Shown one piece after another: positions 1 to 8,881 of a stretch of 64,000 nucleotides of DNA. The notes under the pieces are model-generated. The model saw only the letters and a program-made list of their open reading frames with translations. It had not been told where the DNA came from and did no database searches. The DNA is from an uncultured Porphyromonadaceae bacterium (lineage in GTDB: Bacteria; Bacteroidota; Bacteroidia; Bacteroidales; Muribaculaceae), in contig CALKRW010000050.1 in NCBI GenBank assembly GCA_937989585.1, positions 1 to 64,000 of the forward strand, read 5' to 3'. Numbering within the stretch: the stretch's first letter is position 1; each line of letters opens with the position of its first letter. Made by a program: the position numbers and the translations under genes.

Positions 1-37
1 TTTCAGTTGTTTGTGCCGTTCCTCTGAATTGCGGGTG

Positions 38-69
38 CAAAGGTACGCCCTTTTTCATTACCATGCAAG
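38..69 (-). promoter_or_regulatory. Bacteroidetes-type promoter firing out of the window
   Basis: On the minus strand a CTTG-like -33 element (66-69) is followed after 20 bases by TACCTTTG (38-45), a match to the TAnnTTTG -7 box. It points left, so it should drive a gene lying just outside the window. Confidence 0.5.
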
Positions 70-240
70 TTTTTTACCACTTTTTTATGTTATAAAACAT
101 GTTTTATTTCTCAACCACCAATTACTCACCACTTTATCTATTTCAAAAAAATGTGTTCAAAATGCACTATAATCAGCGCGAATGGATTATTCCCGTCCTA
201 CTATGCCGGAAATACGCAAAATGTATCTCTAATAATGTGA

Positions 241-274
241 AAAGAAAGGAGGCCGCACTGATGCGCGGCCTCCA
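241..274 (-). terminator. Intrinsic terminator of the susCD operon
   Basis: A perfect 9-bp stem (249-257 with 266-274, arm GGAGGCCGC) is followed on the minus strand by TTTCTTTTC. It sits 25 bases past the susD stop codon. Confidence 0.75.
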
Positions 275-298
275 TATAAAGAAGGAATTACGTACCGA

Positions 299-2041
299 TT
301 AGTCTACCCAGAGATAATTCTGACCAACTTCCTCGTTATAAATAAGTTGCTGGCTAGGAATTGGATACGAGTAATATTGTGGTTTGAATACACGCTTGAG
401 TGTCGGCCAGTTGATATTACCGTTGATATATCCGTTGGTGTTGGCGACCTGAACAGGGCTACCAGTGATGTTGGCACCGAGGAGAATGTTCGGGTTCTTG
501 GTCTGGTCGAGTTTGTCAAGCTGATGCCAGCGGATAAGGTCCCAATAGCGGAAGTCGTTGTCCATGATAAGTTCGCAACGACGGCAACGACGAACCTCCC
601 AGATGAGACTGCTGACATTCATATTGTTGGCGGGGTCGTTCATGCCTGACAGAGAGGCAACGGTCTGAGCGGGCAGTTCGGCACGCTTGTACAGAAGGTT
701 GAGGGTCTTGTCGAGGTCGGAGTCGGTAAGCGTACCGAGTTCAGCCTTGGCTTCGGCGTTCTCAAGAAGGATTACCGAATACCAGTAGATAGGCGCACAG
801 ACGATGTTACGGACAGTACGACGGTCATCCAAATTGTCGGCAACGTTGTCGTACTTGCTGACACCGTAACCGGTCGCCGAGGTCATACCGGAGGCTCCGG
901 CACGGTCGCCAGTAAGACCGGTGTAGTAGATGAATGGGTCGGTGGTCATGGCGAGACGGTTGTCGCGTACATCAAGAAGTTTCTGAATCGAGAAAATCTT
1001 GTTGGCCTCGTCCCATTCACCGACGTCGCTCTTGTTCATCGAGGTGAGGGCAAGGGGCTTGCCGTCCTTGAATAAGTATGCATCAAAAGCGTCTTTGGTG
1101 ATACCGTTGATGGGAGTGGTACCGCAAGTGTAGTCGGCAACACAGTTCATGATGATGTCCTTGGCATAGCCGCGGAAAAGAATCATCTCGGGGTTGTTAA
1201 CCATAGCGGGAACAGCGGTAGCCTCAGTGTAGAAGGCCTGATAGTTGGCGCGATACTGCTCAGAGAGATGGTAGCGGCCCGAGTTGATAAGATAGTCGGA
1301 AGCCTTGGCCGATTCCTCGAGGAGTTTCTTGGCGCGTGCTGCATCGGGATCCAGACCGTTCTCTGCCTTTGTACAATATTTGCGGAAGGTACCCTCGCAG
1401 AGGCACATGTACGACTTCATTGCATAGGCAAGGTCGCGTGACCAGTACTGGGTGTTCTTGTTTGTAGTGATATTATTGCATGCATAGTCGAGATCTTCGA
1501 GAATCTTGTCAAAGACATAGTCACGACTCTCGCGTTTGCCATAAAGAATATCATTGTCGCTAAGGTTGAGGGCATGCTCGATGAAGTTACAGTCACCGTA
1601 ACGGCGAACGAGCAGATACTGCTGATAAGCGCGGCACATGCGTGCTATACCCAGCCAGTTGGCCTTGACATCAGCATCAAGGGTAGAACCAGCAAGACCA
1701 TCGATAATGGTAGCCGAGTGACGGAGGTTAATATAAGGGCTTGTATAACTTGCCGAAGTCGAAGGAATACTGGTGAATTTCCAGTCAGTGAAATTTGAAG
1801 TACACTGGTCATCAGTAAGTGTGTTGAAGTAGAACTCACCGTAATTCGCTCCACTGGCATAGCCGGTGAAATACTGCAACATCTCGTCGACCTGCAGTTT
1901 TACATTGTCTTCATTGTTCCAGTACTCTGGGTTGTCTGTCTCCCTATCGAGAGGATAGCGGTTGTCATCCAGGAAATCGTCACACGAAGTGAACGCGAGT
2001 CCGCTGACGAGAAGAGCACCGATTAATATTGATTTTTTCAT
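299..2041 (-). CDS. SusD/RagB-family outer-membrane nutrient-binding lipoprotein
   Basis: This 580-residue protein is the surface lipoprotein half of a SusCD uptake complex; it caps the TonB-dependent barrel and binds the glycan or peptide cargo. A lipoprotein signal ends in FTSC with Cys20 as the lipidation site, followed by DDFLDD, an acidic stretch like the Bacteroidetes surface-export signal. The region LIWEVRRCRRCELIMDNDFR and the ending NYLWVD are typical of RagB/SusD C-termini. Length fits the family. It follows the SusC gene with a 39-base gap in one minus-strand operon and is closed by the terminator at 241-274. The substrate cannot be read from the sequence, because no glycoside hydrolase, sulfatase or regulator lies next to it. 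Confidence 0.93.
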   Translation of the reverse strand: MKKSILIGALLVSGLAFTSCDDFLDDNRYPLDRETDNPEYWNNEDNVKLQVDEMLQYFTGYASGANYGEFYFNTLTDDQCTSNFTDWKFTSIPSTSASYTSPYINLRHSATIIDGLAGSTLDADVKANWLGIARMCRAYQQYLLVRRYGDCNFIEHALNLSDNDILYGKRESRDYVFDKILEDLDYACNNITTNKNTQYWSRDLAYAMKSYMCLCEGTFRKYCTKAENGLDPDAARAKKLLEESAKASDYLINSGRYHLSEQYRANYQAFYTEATAVPAMVNNPEMILFRGYAKDIIMNCVADYTCGTTPINGITKDAFDAYLFKDGKPLALTSMNKSDVGEWDEANKIFSIQKLLDVRDNRLAMTTDPFIYYTGLTGDRAGASGMTSATGYGVSKYDNVADNLDDRRTVRNIVCAPIYWYSVILLENAEAKAELGTLTDSDLDKTLNLLYKRAELPAQTVASLSGMNDPANNMNVSSLIWEVRRCRRCELIMDNDFRYWDLIRWHQLDKLDQTKNPNILLGANITGSPVQVANTNGYINGNINWPTLKRVFKPQYYSYPIPSQQLIYNEEVGQNYLWVD

Positions 2042-2080
2042 GATGAAATGGTATTTACGATTATAAAAATGCCTTATCCG

Positions 2081-5000
2081 TTAGAATGTAACCTGCAGAC
2101 CGAACGAGAATGTACGGGGCATAGGAGTTACACGTCCGAAAGTCTCGTTTACATTGGCACTGGTGTTATAGTACGAAGCATTGTGGCTTGAACCGATCTC
2201 GGGGTCAATGCCGGTGCCCTTCATGCCGTTGTGGAGCATGCAGAGGTTCTCGACTGTGAAATAGAGACGGGCGCGCTGAATGAGTGCCTTCTGAGTGAGG
2301 ACGGTAGGAATGGTATAGCCGATGGTCAACTGTTTGAAGCGCAGATAGGACATATCCTGCAGATATTTGCTCTGGGGATAGAAGTTGTAACGACCCATTG
2401 CAAGTCCCGAAACTTTACCACTGCCTGCAGCACCGGGATAAAGTGCGGGGAAATCGTTGCTCTGGCTGATGTCGTAGCCTGTAACCTGACCTGCCTCGTT
2501 ATAGAGAATCTTGTTGTAGGAGTTCTGGTTGTCATATGTACAGTCAGCACCACGTGTCAGAGGCATAACGAAAGCGGAGCATGACCAGTAGTCGCGTTTG
2601 CCCACACCCTGGAAGTACATGTCGATATCGAATCCTTTCCAGGCAGCGCCCAGACGGAACGAATATTCGTAGCGGGGCATCGAGTTACCAATCTTCTTGA
2701 GGTCACCGTGGTTCTTTTCGGAACCTGCGGGATACATACCCTTTGAACGGTCGTTGGGATCCTTGTAGAGGTCGCGACGGTTTTCCCACAGCCAGTCGGT
2801 ATCAGCACGGTAACCGCCATCGATAACACCGTTGCCGTCGAGGTCCTTGAACTTGACATCGCCAGGGCCAAATACGAACGAACCGTTCTGCAGGAAGGTC
2901 TGGTCAGGCAGTTTGCCGCCAGCCTCAGTAGTATAGTCAAGTTCGAAGGTACCGGGCTTGCAGTCGTCAGTTGTGAAGTAACGGTCTGTCTCGAAGCCCC
3001 AGATGGCACCGTATTCAGCACCACTGTAGAAAGTATTGATCATCATGTCATCGTTGCGGTATTTGACAACTTTGGTCTTACCGTCGTAGATGTTGAAGTT
3101 GGCATATACATCCCAGTCACCAAAACTGTGATTGTAAGCAAGACCAAGTTCCCAGCCACGTGTGCGTAACTGACCTTCGTTAACGTAAGGAGCAGAAGCG
3201 CCAAGGACGCCGGGAAGAGTCAGACCGGGAGCAAGCATGTCCTTGGTATCACGCTGGAACCAGTCGAAGTTGAGGTTGAGCGAATTGTTGAAGAAGCCAA
3301 GATCAAGACCCACGTCAACAGTCTCTACGCGTTCCCAACTGAGGGTTGAGGAAACAAGGGTAGGAGTGCTGGAATATTTGGTAGGATTGGTAGCGCCACC
3401 CTGCAGCCAATAATAGTTGGATGGACCGGCTATAGTAGAGATGAACATATTGGAGCCGATAGCCTCGTTACCGATCTGACCCCAGGATGCACGGACCTTA
3501 CCATTGCTGACATACTTGGCTGCTTCGCTTGCCTTGAAGTAGTTTTCCTCAGAGAAGCGGTAGCCCAACGAACCGGAGGGGAAGAATGCCCACTGGTCGT
3601 TAGCGGGGAATCGTGATGAACCGTCATAACGGCCGTTGAACTCGAAGAGGTAGATACCCTTGTAGTCAAAGTTGACACGGCCGAAGAAACCTGCTGTAGC
3701 ACGGTGTCCCAGACTGTTGGTAATTGTCATGTCTGTACCGCTCTCACCACCGTCGGTTAGATTCAAGACAGGTAGATTGACATCAAGCAGATTGGCACGG
3801 GTAGCCCCAAAAGTATTGTCATTGTACTCTTCGGCTGTACCACCGACCATAACTTTCAGGTTGTAGTCGTTTGCGAATGTATTGGCATATGTAGCGTAGA
3901 CGTTGGTTGTCCAGAGTACTGAACGCATGTTGCTCTGCGATGCCTGAGTTTTGCTCGAGATACTTGCGGGAGAAAGGCTGGTGTTGCTCCAGTTGTTCCA
4001 TGCGTAAACAGGAAGATTGTACGACTTAGAGTTGTAGTTCTGAATATCGTAGGTGTAATCTGCATGGAGGGTGAGGCCCTTCACGATATCAGCGTCAATG
4101 TAGGCCTGAATCTTGGTATCGCTGGCCCAGTCCTGGAATTTACCGCCATCGGTACGGCCGGCAATAGTCTTATAGTAGTAGTTCTTGCCTTCGTATTCGC
4201 GGTAGCCGAGCGGGTTGAAGTAAGAACCCCAGCGCCACAGATAGGTGGGAGTAGCCTGACCGACGATGTTGTTGGGACCTTCGTATTCCTTGCTTGAATA
4301 GTTGAAGCGTACACCTGCGCGCAACCACTTGAAGATTTCGGTATTGACGTTGACTGCCGCGGTGTAGCGGCGCATCTTGCCGGGATTGAAGTTCTCCATT
4401 GCCTGGCGTTTGTCATAGCCGAACGATGCACGGTAGTTGGTGCGACCGCTCTGGCCCTCGAGGCTTACATTGTGCTTGTTGCTGGGAGCGGCATCGTTGT
4501 ACCAGATGTCACCTACATTCCAGTCGGCATAGTAGAGGGTCTCCATAACCTTACCGGTAACGGGGTCTTTCATAATATAGTAGTCACCGACGTTGTTCTC
4601 ATCGACATAGGGACGGAGAGCACCGGTGCCACGGGGCTTGCCGTTCTGCTGCTGCCATTTCTCGGCATAGGGGAGAAGGTTGGTGAAGTGCATGCCGAAG
4701 AGTTCGGTATCACCGCCCGAACGCTTCTGCTGGTCAATCATGGCGCGCAACTGGGTGGGAACGTCAGAATACTTGGGCAGGGTGGTAGGACCGGTCCAGC
4801 CGAAGTTGTTGGTGTATTTAACCGACACGCGATCCTTAGTGGAAGGAGACTTGGTGGTGATGAGGATTACACCGAATGCAGCGCGTGTACCGTAGATAGC
4901 CGAAGAAGATGCGTCCTTGAGCACGCTGATTTCCTGGATATCGTCGGGATTTACAAAACTGAGGTCGTCAACGGGGACACCGTCAACAACGATAAGAGGA

Positions 5001-5572
5001 TTGGAGGTCTGGCTGTTCGAAAGTGTACCGGCACCGCGGATACGCATTGTGGCGTTGCCGGACGATGTGATGTCACCGTTGCTGGAGGTAATGGTGAGAC
5101 CGGGAACAGCACCCTGGAGGGCCTTGGTGACATCGGTCTGGGGACGCCCGTCCATTGTGCGTGCCACGTCAACAGTGGCGACGGCGCCTGTCAGGTTAGC
5201 GCGCTTCTGCGAACCGTAACCGACAACCACGAGCTGGTCGAGGACTTCGGTGGTGGGCTGCAGGTAGACCATCATGCCCTGAGCGGCCTTGACAGTTGTC
5301 GGCTTGTAGCCTACATAACTTACAGTCACCTGCTGTCCGGGAGCGGCATTGATGGTGAAGTTACCGAAAGCGTCCGTGCTGACACCCTTGGAATTACCCT
5401 TGGTTGTAACACTGGCACCAATGACCGGCTCATTGTTCTCATCGAAGACTGTACCTTTGATGGCGACAGCCTGACTTTGCGATTGGGGTTCGGGATTAGC
5501 AGCGGCCCACACCTGTGCGCCGAAGGGCATTCCGCACGTCAACAACAGAGTCACTAAAAGATGTTTTCTCAT
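2081..5572 (-). CDS. SusC/RagA-family TonB-linked outer-membrane transporter
   Basis: The 1163-residue protein is the TonB-dependent barrel that imports cargo captured by the neighbouring SusD lipoprotein. In order it shows a signal peptide (about 1-23, ending VWA), a carboxypeptidase-regulatory-like beta-sandwich (about 38-105, with GVSTDAFGNFTI), the SusC plug signature VVVGYGSQKRANLTGAVATV (about 115-135) and a plug with VVDGVPVDDLSFVNPDDIQE. A long barrel follows, ending in an aromatic residue (QVTF). Length and order are normal for SusC. No N-terminal STN domain is seen, so control by an anti-sigma partner is not suggested. It is the first gene of the operon. I could not find a convincing TAnnTTTG promoter in the AT-rich 477 bases upstream. 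Confidence 0.95.
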   Translation of the reverse strand: MRKHLLVTLLLTCGMPFGAQVWAAANPEPQSQSQAVAIKGTVFDENNEPVIGASVTTKGNSKGVSTDAFGNFTINAAPGQQVTVSYVGYKPTTVKAAQGMMVYLQPTTEVLDQLVVVGYGSQKRANLTGAVATVDVARTMDGRPQTDVTKALQGAVPGLTITSSNGDITSSGNATMRIRGAGTLSNSQTSNPLIVVDGVPVDDLSFVNPDDIQEISVLKDASSSAIYGTRAAFGVILITTKSPSTKDRVSVKYTNNFGWTGPTTLPKYSDVPTQLRAMIDQQKRSGGDTELFGMHFTNLLPYAEKWQQQNGKPRGTGALRPYVDENNVGDYYIMKDPVTGKVMETLYYADWNVGDIWYNDAAPSNKHNVSLEGQSGRTNYRASFGYDKRQAMENFNPGKMRRYTAAVNVNTEIFKWLRAGVRFNYSSKEYEGPNNIVGQATPTYLWRWGSYFNPLGYREYEGKNYYYKTIAGRTDGGKFQDWASDTKIQAYIDADIVKGLTLHADYTYDIQNYNSKSYNLPVYAWNNWSNTSLSPASISSKTQASQSNMRSVLWTTNVYATYANTFANDYNLKVMVGGTAEEYNDNTFGATRANLLDVNLPVLNLTDGGESGTDMTITNSLGHRATAGFFGRVNFDYKGIYLFEFNGRYDGSSRFPANDQWAFFPSGSLGYRFSEENYFKASEAAKYVSNGKVRASWGQIGNEAIGSNMFISTIAGPSNYYWLQGGATNPTKYSSTPTLVSSTLSWERVETVDVGLDLGFFNNSLNLNFDWFQRDTKDMLAPGLTLPGVLGASAPYVNEGQLRTRGWELGLAYNHSFGDWDVYANFNIYDGKTKVVKYRNDDMMINTFYSGAEYGAIWGFETDRYFTTDDCKPGTFELDYTTEAGGKLPDQTFLQNGSFVFGPGDVKFKDLDGNGVIDGGYRADTDWLWENRRDLYKDPNDRSKGMYPAGSEKNHGDLKKIGNSMPRYEYSFRLGAAWKGFDIDMYFQGVGKRDYWSCSAFVMPLTRGADCTYDNQNSYNKILYNEAGQVTGYDISQSNDFPALYPGAAGSGKVSGLAMGRYNFYPQSKYLQDMSYLRFKQLTIGYTIPTVLTQKALIQRARLYFTVENLCMLHNGMKGTGIDPEIGSSHNASYYNTSANVNETFGRVTPMPRTFSFGLQVTF

Positions 5573-6049
5573 AAGGTTGGAGTGTTGAATTGTTATTTTG
5601 GGCAGCAGCCGGAGCGGCCGCCCGGGGTTAATTGATTGGTGAAATTTCTTAGTCAGATAAATAAGCCAACAAGGTTTAGGTTAGTTACAAGCTTAATATT
5701 CTTTATATCGGTCTTTTAGGATTTATATAGATTTAGAGTTCTGTGTAAATGTTAACATTAGTTTCGTAAAACTTCCGCTAAATTAATTAACTTTTTCTAA
5801 ACTGAATAATTTTACACGAATTTTAACATAATTTTACACACAGAATCTTGCCTGTCGGTTATGATTGAAAAAAACGAGGCATGAATTAGCAACGTTTGAT
5901 GAATTCTGTCTATCTTTGCACAACGCATGGCGCCGAAGGCCCGCACGTATGCGGATGTGCCGTTACACCTTATATTATAAAGGACATACGGACGGAAGGC
6001 GCCGATAAGACACAAGGGGAAACCTCCCCGACAAACCGAAACATGCCAC
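5573..6049. other. Divergent intergenic region between susC and an outer-membrane protein gene
   Basis: These 477 bases are AT-rich in the middle. On the plus strand TATCTTTG (5911-5918) is a good -7 box for the gene at 6050, with a leader of about 130 bases; no TTTG is correctly spaced upstream of it. Short reading frames overlap the start of the next gene but look like shadows. No clear susC promoter was found. Confidence 0.4.
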
Positions 6050-6568
6050 ATGAAACGTTTGAAATCATTAATCATCCTCGCGCTCGCCGCGCTGTTCGCG
6101 ATGCCGCTTGCCGCCCAGACAACAGGCAATGAAAAGTCGTTCGGCATAAAGACCGGATACATCTCGCGCAACGAGTCGATGCTCGCCGGAATCTGGTTCA
6201 GGTATTCGTTCAGCGAGCACTTCCGCCTTGCACCCGACGCACAGGTCGCATTCCGCCATAATGACCGCGACGCACTGCAGATTGACCTCGACTGCCACGT
6301 TCCGTTCAGGTTCACTGACGGCGCCAAGGTGTCGCTGTATCCCATTGCCGGCATCAACTACTCGTCGTGGAACCGCCACCTGACACCCGAGCAGAGGGAA
6401 AGCGATGACGATGTATCCACACGCAACGGTTACTTCGGCCTGAATTTCGGCGCCGGCACCGACCTGCGTTGCTCCGAGACACTGAAACTGATGCTTGACG
6501 CGCGTTACTCGCTGGTCAAGTCGAACTCGGGCATCCAGATAAGCCTTGGCATAGGTTACATTTTTTAA
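6050..6568 (+). CDS. Small outer-membrane beta-barrel protein
   Basis: I do not recognise a named family for this 172-residue protein. It has a clean signal peptide (about 1-22, ending LAAQ). It then shows alternating aromatic/hydrophobic strands (FGIKTGYISR, GIWFRYSFSE, GYFGLNFGAG) and ends in SLGIGYIF with a terminal Phe, the usual mark of an outer-membrane barrel recognised by the Bam machinery. The length suits an eight-stranded barrel of the OmpX/porin-like type. It lies 34 bases before tsaD and may be co-transcribed with it. Its function is unknown. Confidence 0.7.
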   Translation: MKRLKSLIILALAALFAMPLAAQTTGNEKSFGIKTGYISRNESMLAGIWFRYSFSEHFRLAPDAQVAFRHNDRDALQIDLDCHVPFRFTDGAKVSLYPIAGINYSSWNRHLTPEQRESDDDVSTRNGYFGLNFGAGTDLRCSETLKLMLDARYSLVKSNSGIQISLGIGYIF

Positions 6569-6602
6569 CGTTTCACGGTCAAATCCAACAAGTTAGTATA
6601 AG

Positions 6603-7616
6603 ATGACTTATATCCTAGGCATAGAGTCGTCATGCGATGACACAAGCGCCGCCGTCATCGGCGACGGACTTCTGCTGAGCAATGTAATAGCCTCGCAGAG
6701 TGTCCATGAGGAATATGGCGGCGTGGTTCCCGAACTGGCGTCACGCGCCCACCAGCAGAACATAGTTCCCGTGGTCGACACGGCCATCAAGCGTGCGGGC
6801 ATCAGGCCCGAGGACCTTTCGGCCATAGCGTTCACGCGCGGCCCGGGCCTGCTTGGCTCGCTGCTCGTCGGCACATCGTTCGCCAAGGGCCTGTCGCTCG
6901 GGCTGAAGAAGCCGATCGTGTCGGTGAACCACCTGCACGGCCACGTGCTGAGTCACTTCATCCGCCGCGTGCCTGAGGACGAGGTTCCGGAATTCCCGTT
7001 CCTATGCCTGCTGATTTCGGGAGGCAACTCCCAGCTGGTGCTCGTCCGCTCGTACAGGGACATGGAGATTCTCGGCCAGACCATCGACGACGCCGCCGGC
7101 GAGGCTTTCGATAAGTGCGCCAAGGTGATGGGCCTCCCCTACCCCGGCGGCCCCCACATCGACCGCCTGGCAGCCGAGGGCGACCCGAAACGCTTCAGGT
7201 TCTCGAAACCCCACATCCCGGGGCTGAACTACAGTTTCTCGGGACTGAAGACCTCGTTCCTGTACACACTGCGCGACGCTGTAAAGACCGATCCGGATTT
7301 CGTGAAGAACAACATGCCCGACCTGGCGGCATCGCTGCAGCGGGCCATCATCGAGACTCTGCTCGACAAACTCGACAAGGCCGTGAAACAGACCGGCGTC
7401 AGAACCGTGGCCATCGGCGGAGGCGTCTCGGCCAACTCGGGCGTCCGCGCCGCCGTCGCCGAATATTGCCAGCGCCGCGGCCTGAAGGCATTCATCCCCG
7501 AACGCGCGTTCACCACAGACAATGCGGCGATGGTCGCCATCGCCGGTTACTTCAAGTATCTCGACAAGGATTTCTGCCGCTATGACGAGGTGCCTTTCGC
7601 ACGCGTAACGGTCTGA
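6603..7616 (+). CDS. tsaD: tRNA N6-adenosine threonylcarbamoyltransferase
   Basis: TsaD transfers the threonylcarbamoyl group onto A37 of ANN-decoding tRNAs, working with TsaB and TsaE in the cytoplasm. The 337-residue protein has the usual length. It starts ILGIESSCDDTSAAV and carries the metal-binding motif HLHGH (110-114), the Kae1 loop LISGGNSQLVLV and the ATP-binding region GGGVSANSGVR. The ATG at 6603 directly precedes the conserved start of the family. The cinA-like gene follows 23 bases later on the same strand. TsaB and TsaE are not in the window. Confidence 0.97.
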   Translation: MTYILGIESSCDDTSAAVIGDGLLLSNVIASQSVHEEYGGVVPELASRAHQQNIVPVVDTAIKRAGIRPEDLSAIAFTRGPGLLGSLLVGTSFAKGLSLGLKKPIVSVNHLHGHVLSHFIRRVPEDEVPEFPFLCLLISGGNSQLVLVRSYRDMEILGQTIDDAAGEAFDKCAKVMGLPYPGGPHIDRLAAEGDPKRFRFSKPHIPGLNYSFSGLKTSFLYTLRDAVKTDPDFVKNNMPDLAASLQRAIIETLLDKLDKAVKQTGVRTVAIGGGVSANSGVRAAVAEYCQRRGLKAFIPERAFTTDNAAMVAIAGYFKYLDKDFCRYDEVPFARVTV

Positions 7617-7639
7617 CGAATTTTTCCGGAAATCAAAAA

Positions 7640-8875
7640 ATGACAGTCAACATCATAATCATAGGCGACGAAATCCTGCTTGGACGTGTCACCGACACCA
7701 ATTCGGGCGCCATATCCCGCGCCCTTGACCCGCTCGGGTTCAGAACGGGGCGCATACTCACCATAGGCGACGACGGCGAAGAGATACGCCGGGCCGTCGA
7801 GGCATCGCTGGCCGAGGCCGACCTCACCATTACCACCGGAGGACTCGGCCCGACAAAGGATGACATCACCAAACACACCCTGCTCGAAGTGTTCGGCGGA
7901 GAGATGCGCATGGACCCCGAGGTCACGGCCAACATACACGAGATTTTCAACCGCAAGGGCCTGCGCATGAACGCGCTGACCGAGGGACAGGCCCTGGTGC
8001 CGACCTCATGCCGCGTAATCCAGAACCGGCTCGGTACTGCCCCCGTCATGTGGTTCGAGCGCGACGGACGCGTACTGATTTCGATGCCGGGCGTTCCTTT
8101 CGAGACCGAAGGAATGCTGAGGATGTCGGTTGTCGGCGAGATTGCCGCGCACTTCTGCTCCGACAGCGCCATCACCCACCGAACCTGTGTCGTCAACGGC
8201 ATCAGCGAGAGCGCACTCGCCGAGAAACTAACTGACTTCGAGGACTCGCTGGGCAAGGATTTCCATCTGGCCTACCTGCCGGACTCGCCTCTGATAACGC
8301 TGCGTCTTGACGCAAAGGGCAACGACAGAAAGACTCTGGAGGCTGAGGCTGACCGGGTCTTCGGCGAACTCAGGGACTGCCTCGGCGGACTGATGCTGTG
8401 TGACCACGCTGCGACCGCAGCTGAGATTCTTCTCGAGCGCCTGCGTGCGCGCGGCCTGACTTTCACCTCGGCCGAGAGTTGCACCGGAGGCAACATCGCC
8501 CACTCCGTGACCATGATTGCCGGATGTTCTGACGTGATGATGGGCGGCGTGGTTTCCTACGCCAACGAGGTAAAAATAAATATACTTGGAGTCAGGCCCG
8601 AAACACTTGACGCTCACGGCGCGGTTTCGGAGGAAGTTGTCCGCCAGATGGTTGCTGGCGCCATGCGTGCCACAGGCGCGACTACCGCGGTTGCCACATC
8701 AGGCATCGCGGGTCCCGGCGGAGGCTCTGAGGAGAAACCTGTCGGAACCGTCTGGATTGCCACAGCCACGCCCGAAGGCATCGAGGCAAACTGCTACCGT
8801 TTCCCCGGCGACCGTGCCCGCGTCATCACGCGAGCCACGACCACAGCGTTGCTCGACCTGGTGAAACGTCTCTGA
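7640..8875 (+). CDS. cinA: CinA-like protein (MoCF-binding domain plus nicotinamide-nucleotide amidase domain)
   Basis: The 411-residue protein has the two-domain layout of CinA. The N-terminal domain is molybdopterin-binding-like (about 1-170: IIIIGDEILLGRVTDTN, TGGLGPTKDD, MPGVPFETEGM), a fold that hydrolyses ADP-ribose in characterised members. The C-terminal domain (about 250-411: FTSAESCTGGNIAHSV, ATSGIAGPGGGSEEKPVG) is the nicotinamide mononucleotide deamidase type. Its likely role is pyridine nucleotide recycling. The competence name is historical, and nothing here suggests natural transformation. It ends 6 bases before the stop of convergent ligA, which makes and joins NAD-dependent ends; that proximity may be chance. 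Confidence 0.93.
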   Translation: MTVNIIIIGDEILLGRVTDTNSGAISRALDPLGFRTGRILTIGDDGEEIRRAVEASLAEADLTITTGGLGPTKDDITKHTLLEVFGGEMRMDPEVTANIHEIFNRKGLRMNALTEGQALVPTSCRVIQNRLGTAPVMWFERDGRVLISMPGVPFETEGMLRMSVVGEIAAHFCSDSAITHRTCVVNGISESALAEKLTDFEDSLGKDFHLAYLPDSPLITLRLDAKGNDRKTLEAEADRVFGELRDCLGGLMLCDHAATAAEILLERLRARGLTFTSAESCTGGNIAHSVTMIAGCSDVMMGGVVSYANEVKINILGVRPETLDAHGAVSEEVVRQMVAGAMRATGATTAVATSGIAGPGGGSEEKPVGTVWIATATPEGIEANCYRFPGDRARVITRATTTALLDLVKRL

Positions 8876-8881
8876 TTCTTT

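Noticed and set aside
4472..5557. A 361-codon open frame opposite the 5' part of susC
   Set aside because: The susC reading has full homology; the antisense translation has no recognisable domain.
7640..8875. Competence system suggested by cinA
   Set aside because: CinA-like enzymes act in nucleotide metabolism and no other competence gene is present.
8876..8881. A shared terminator between cinA and ligA
   Set aside because: Only six bases separate the convergent stops, and no hairpin with a T-run was found across the junction.
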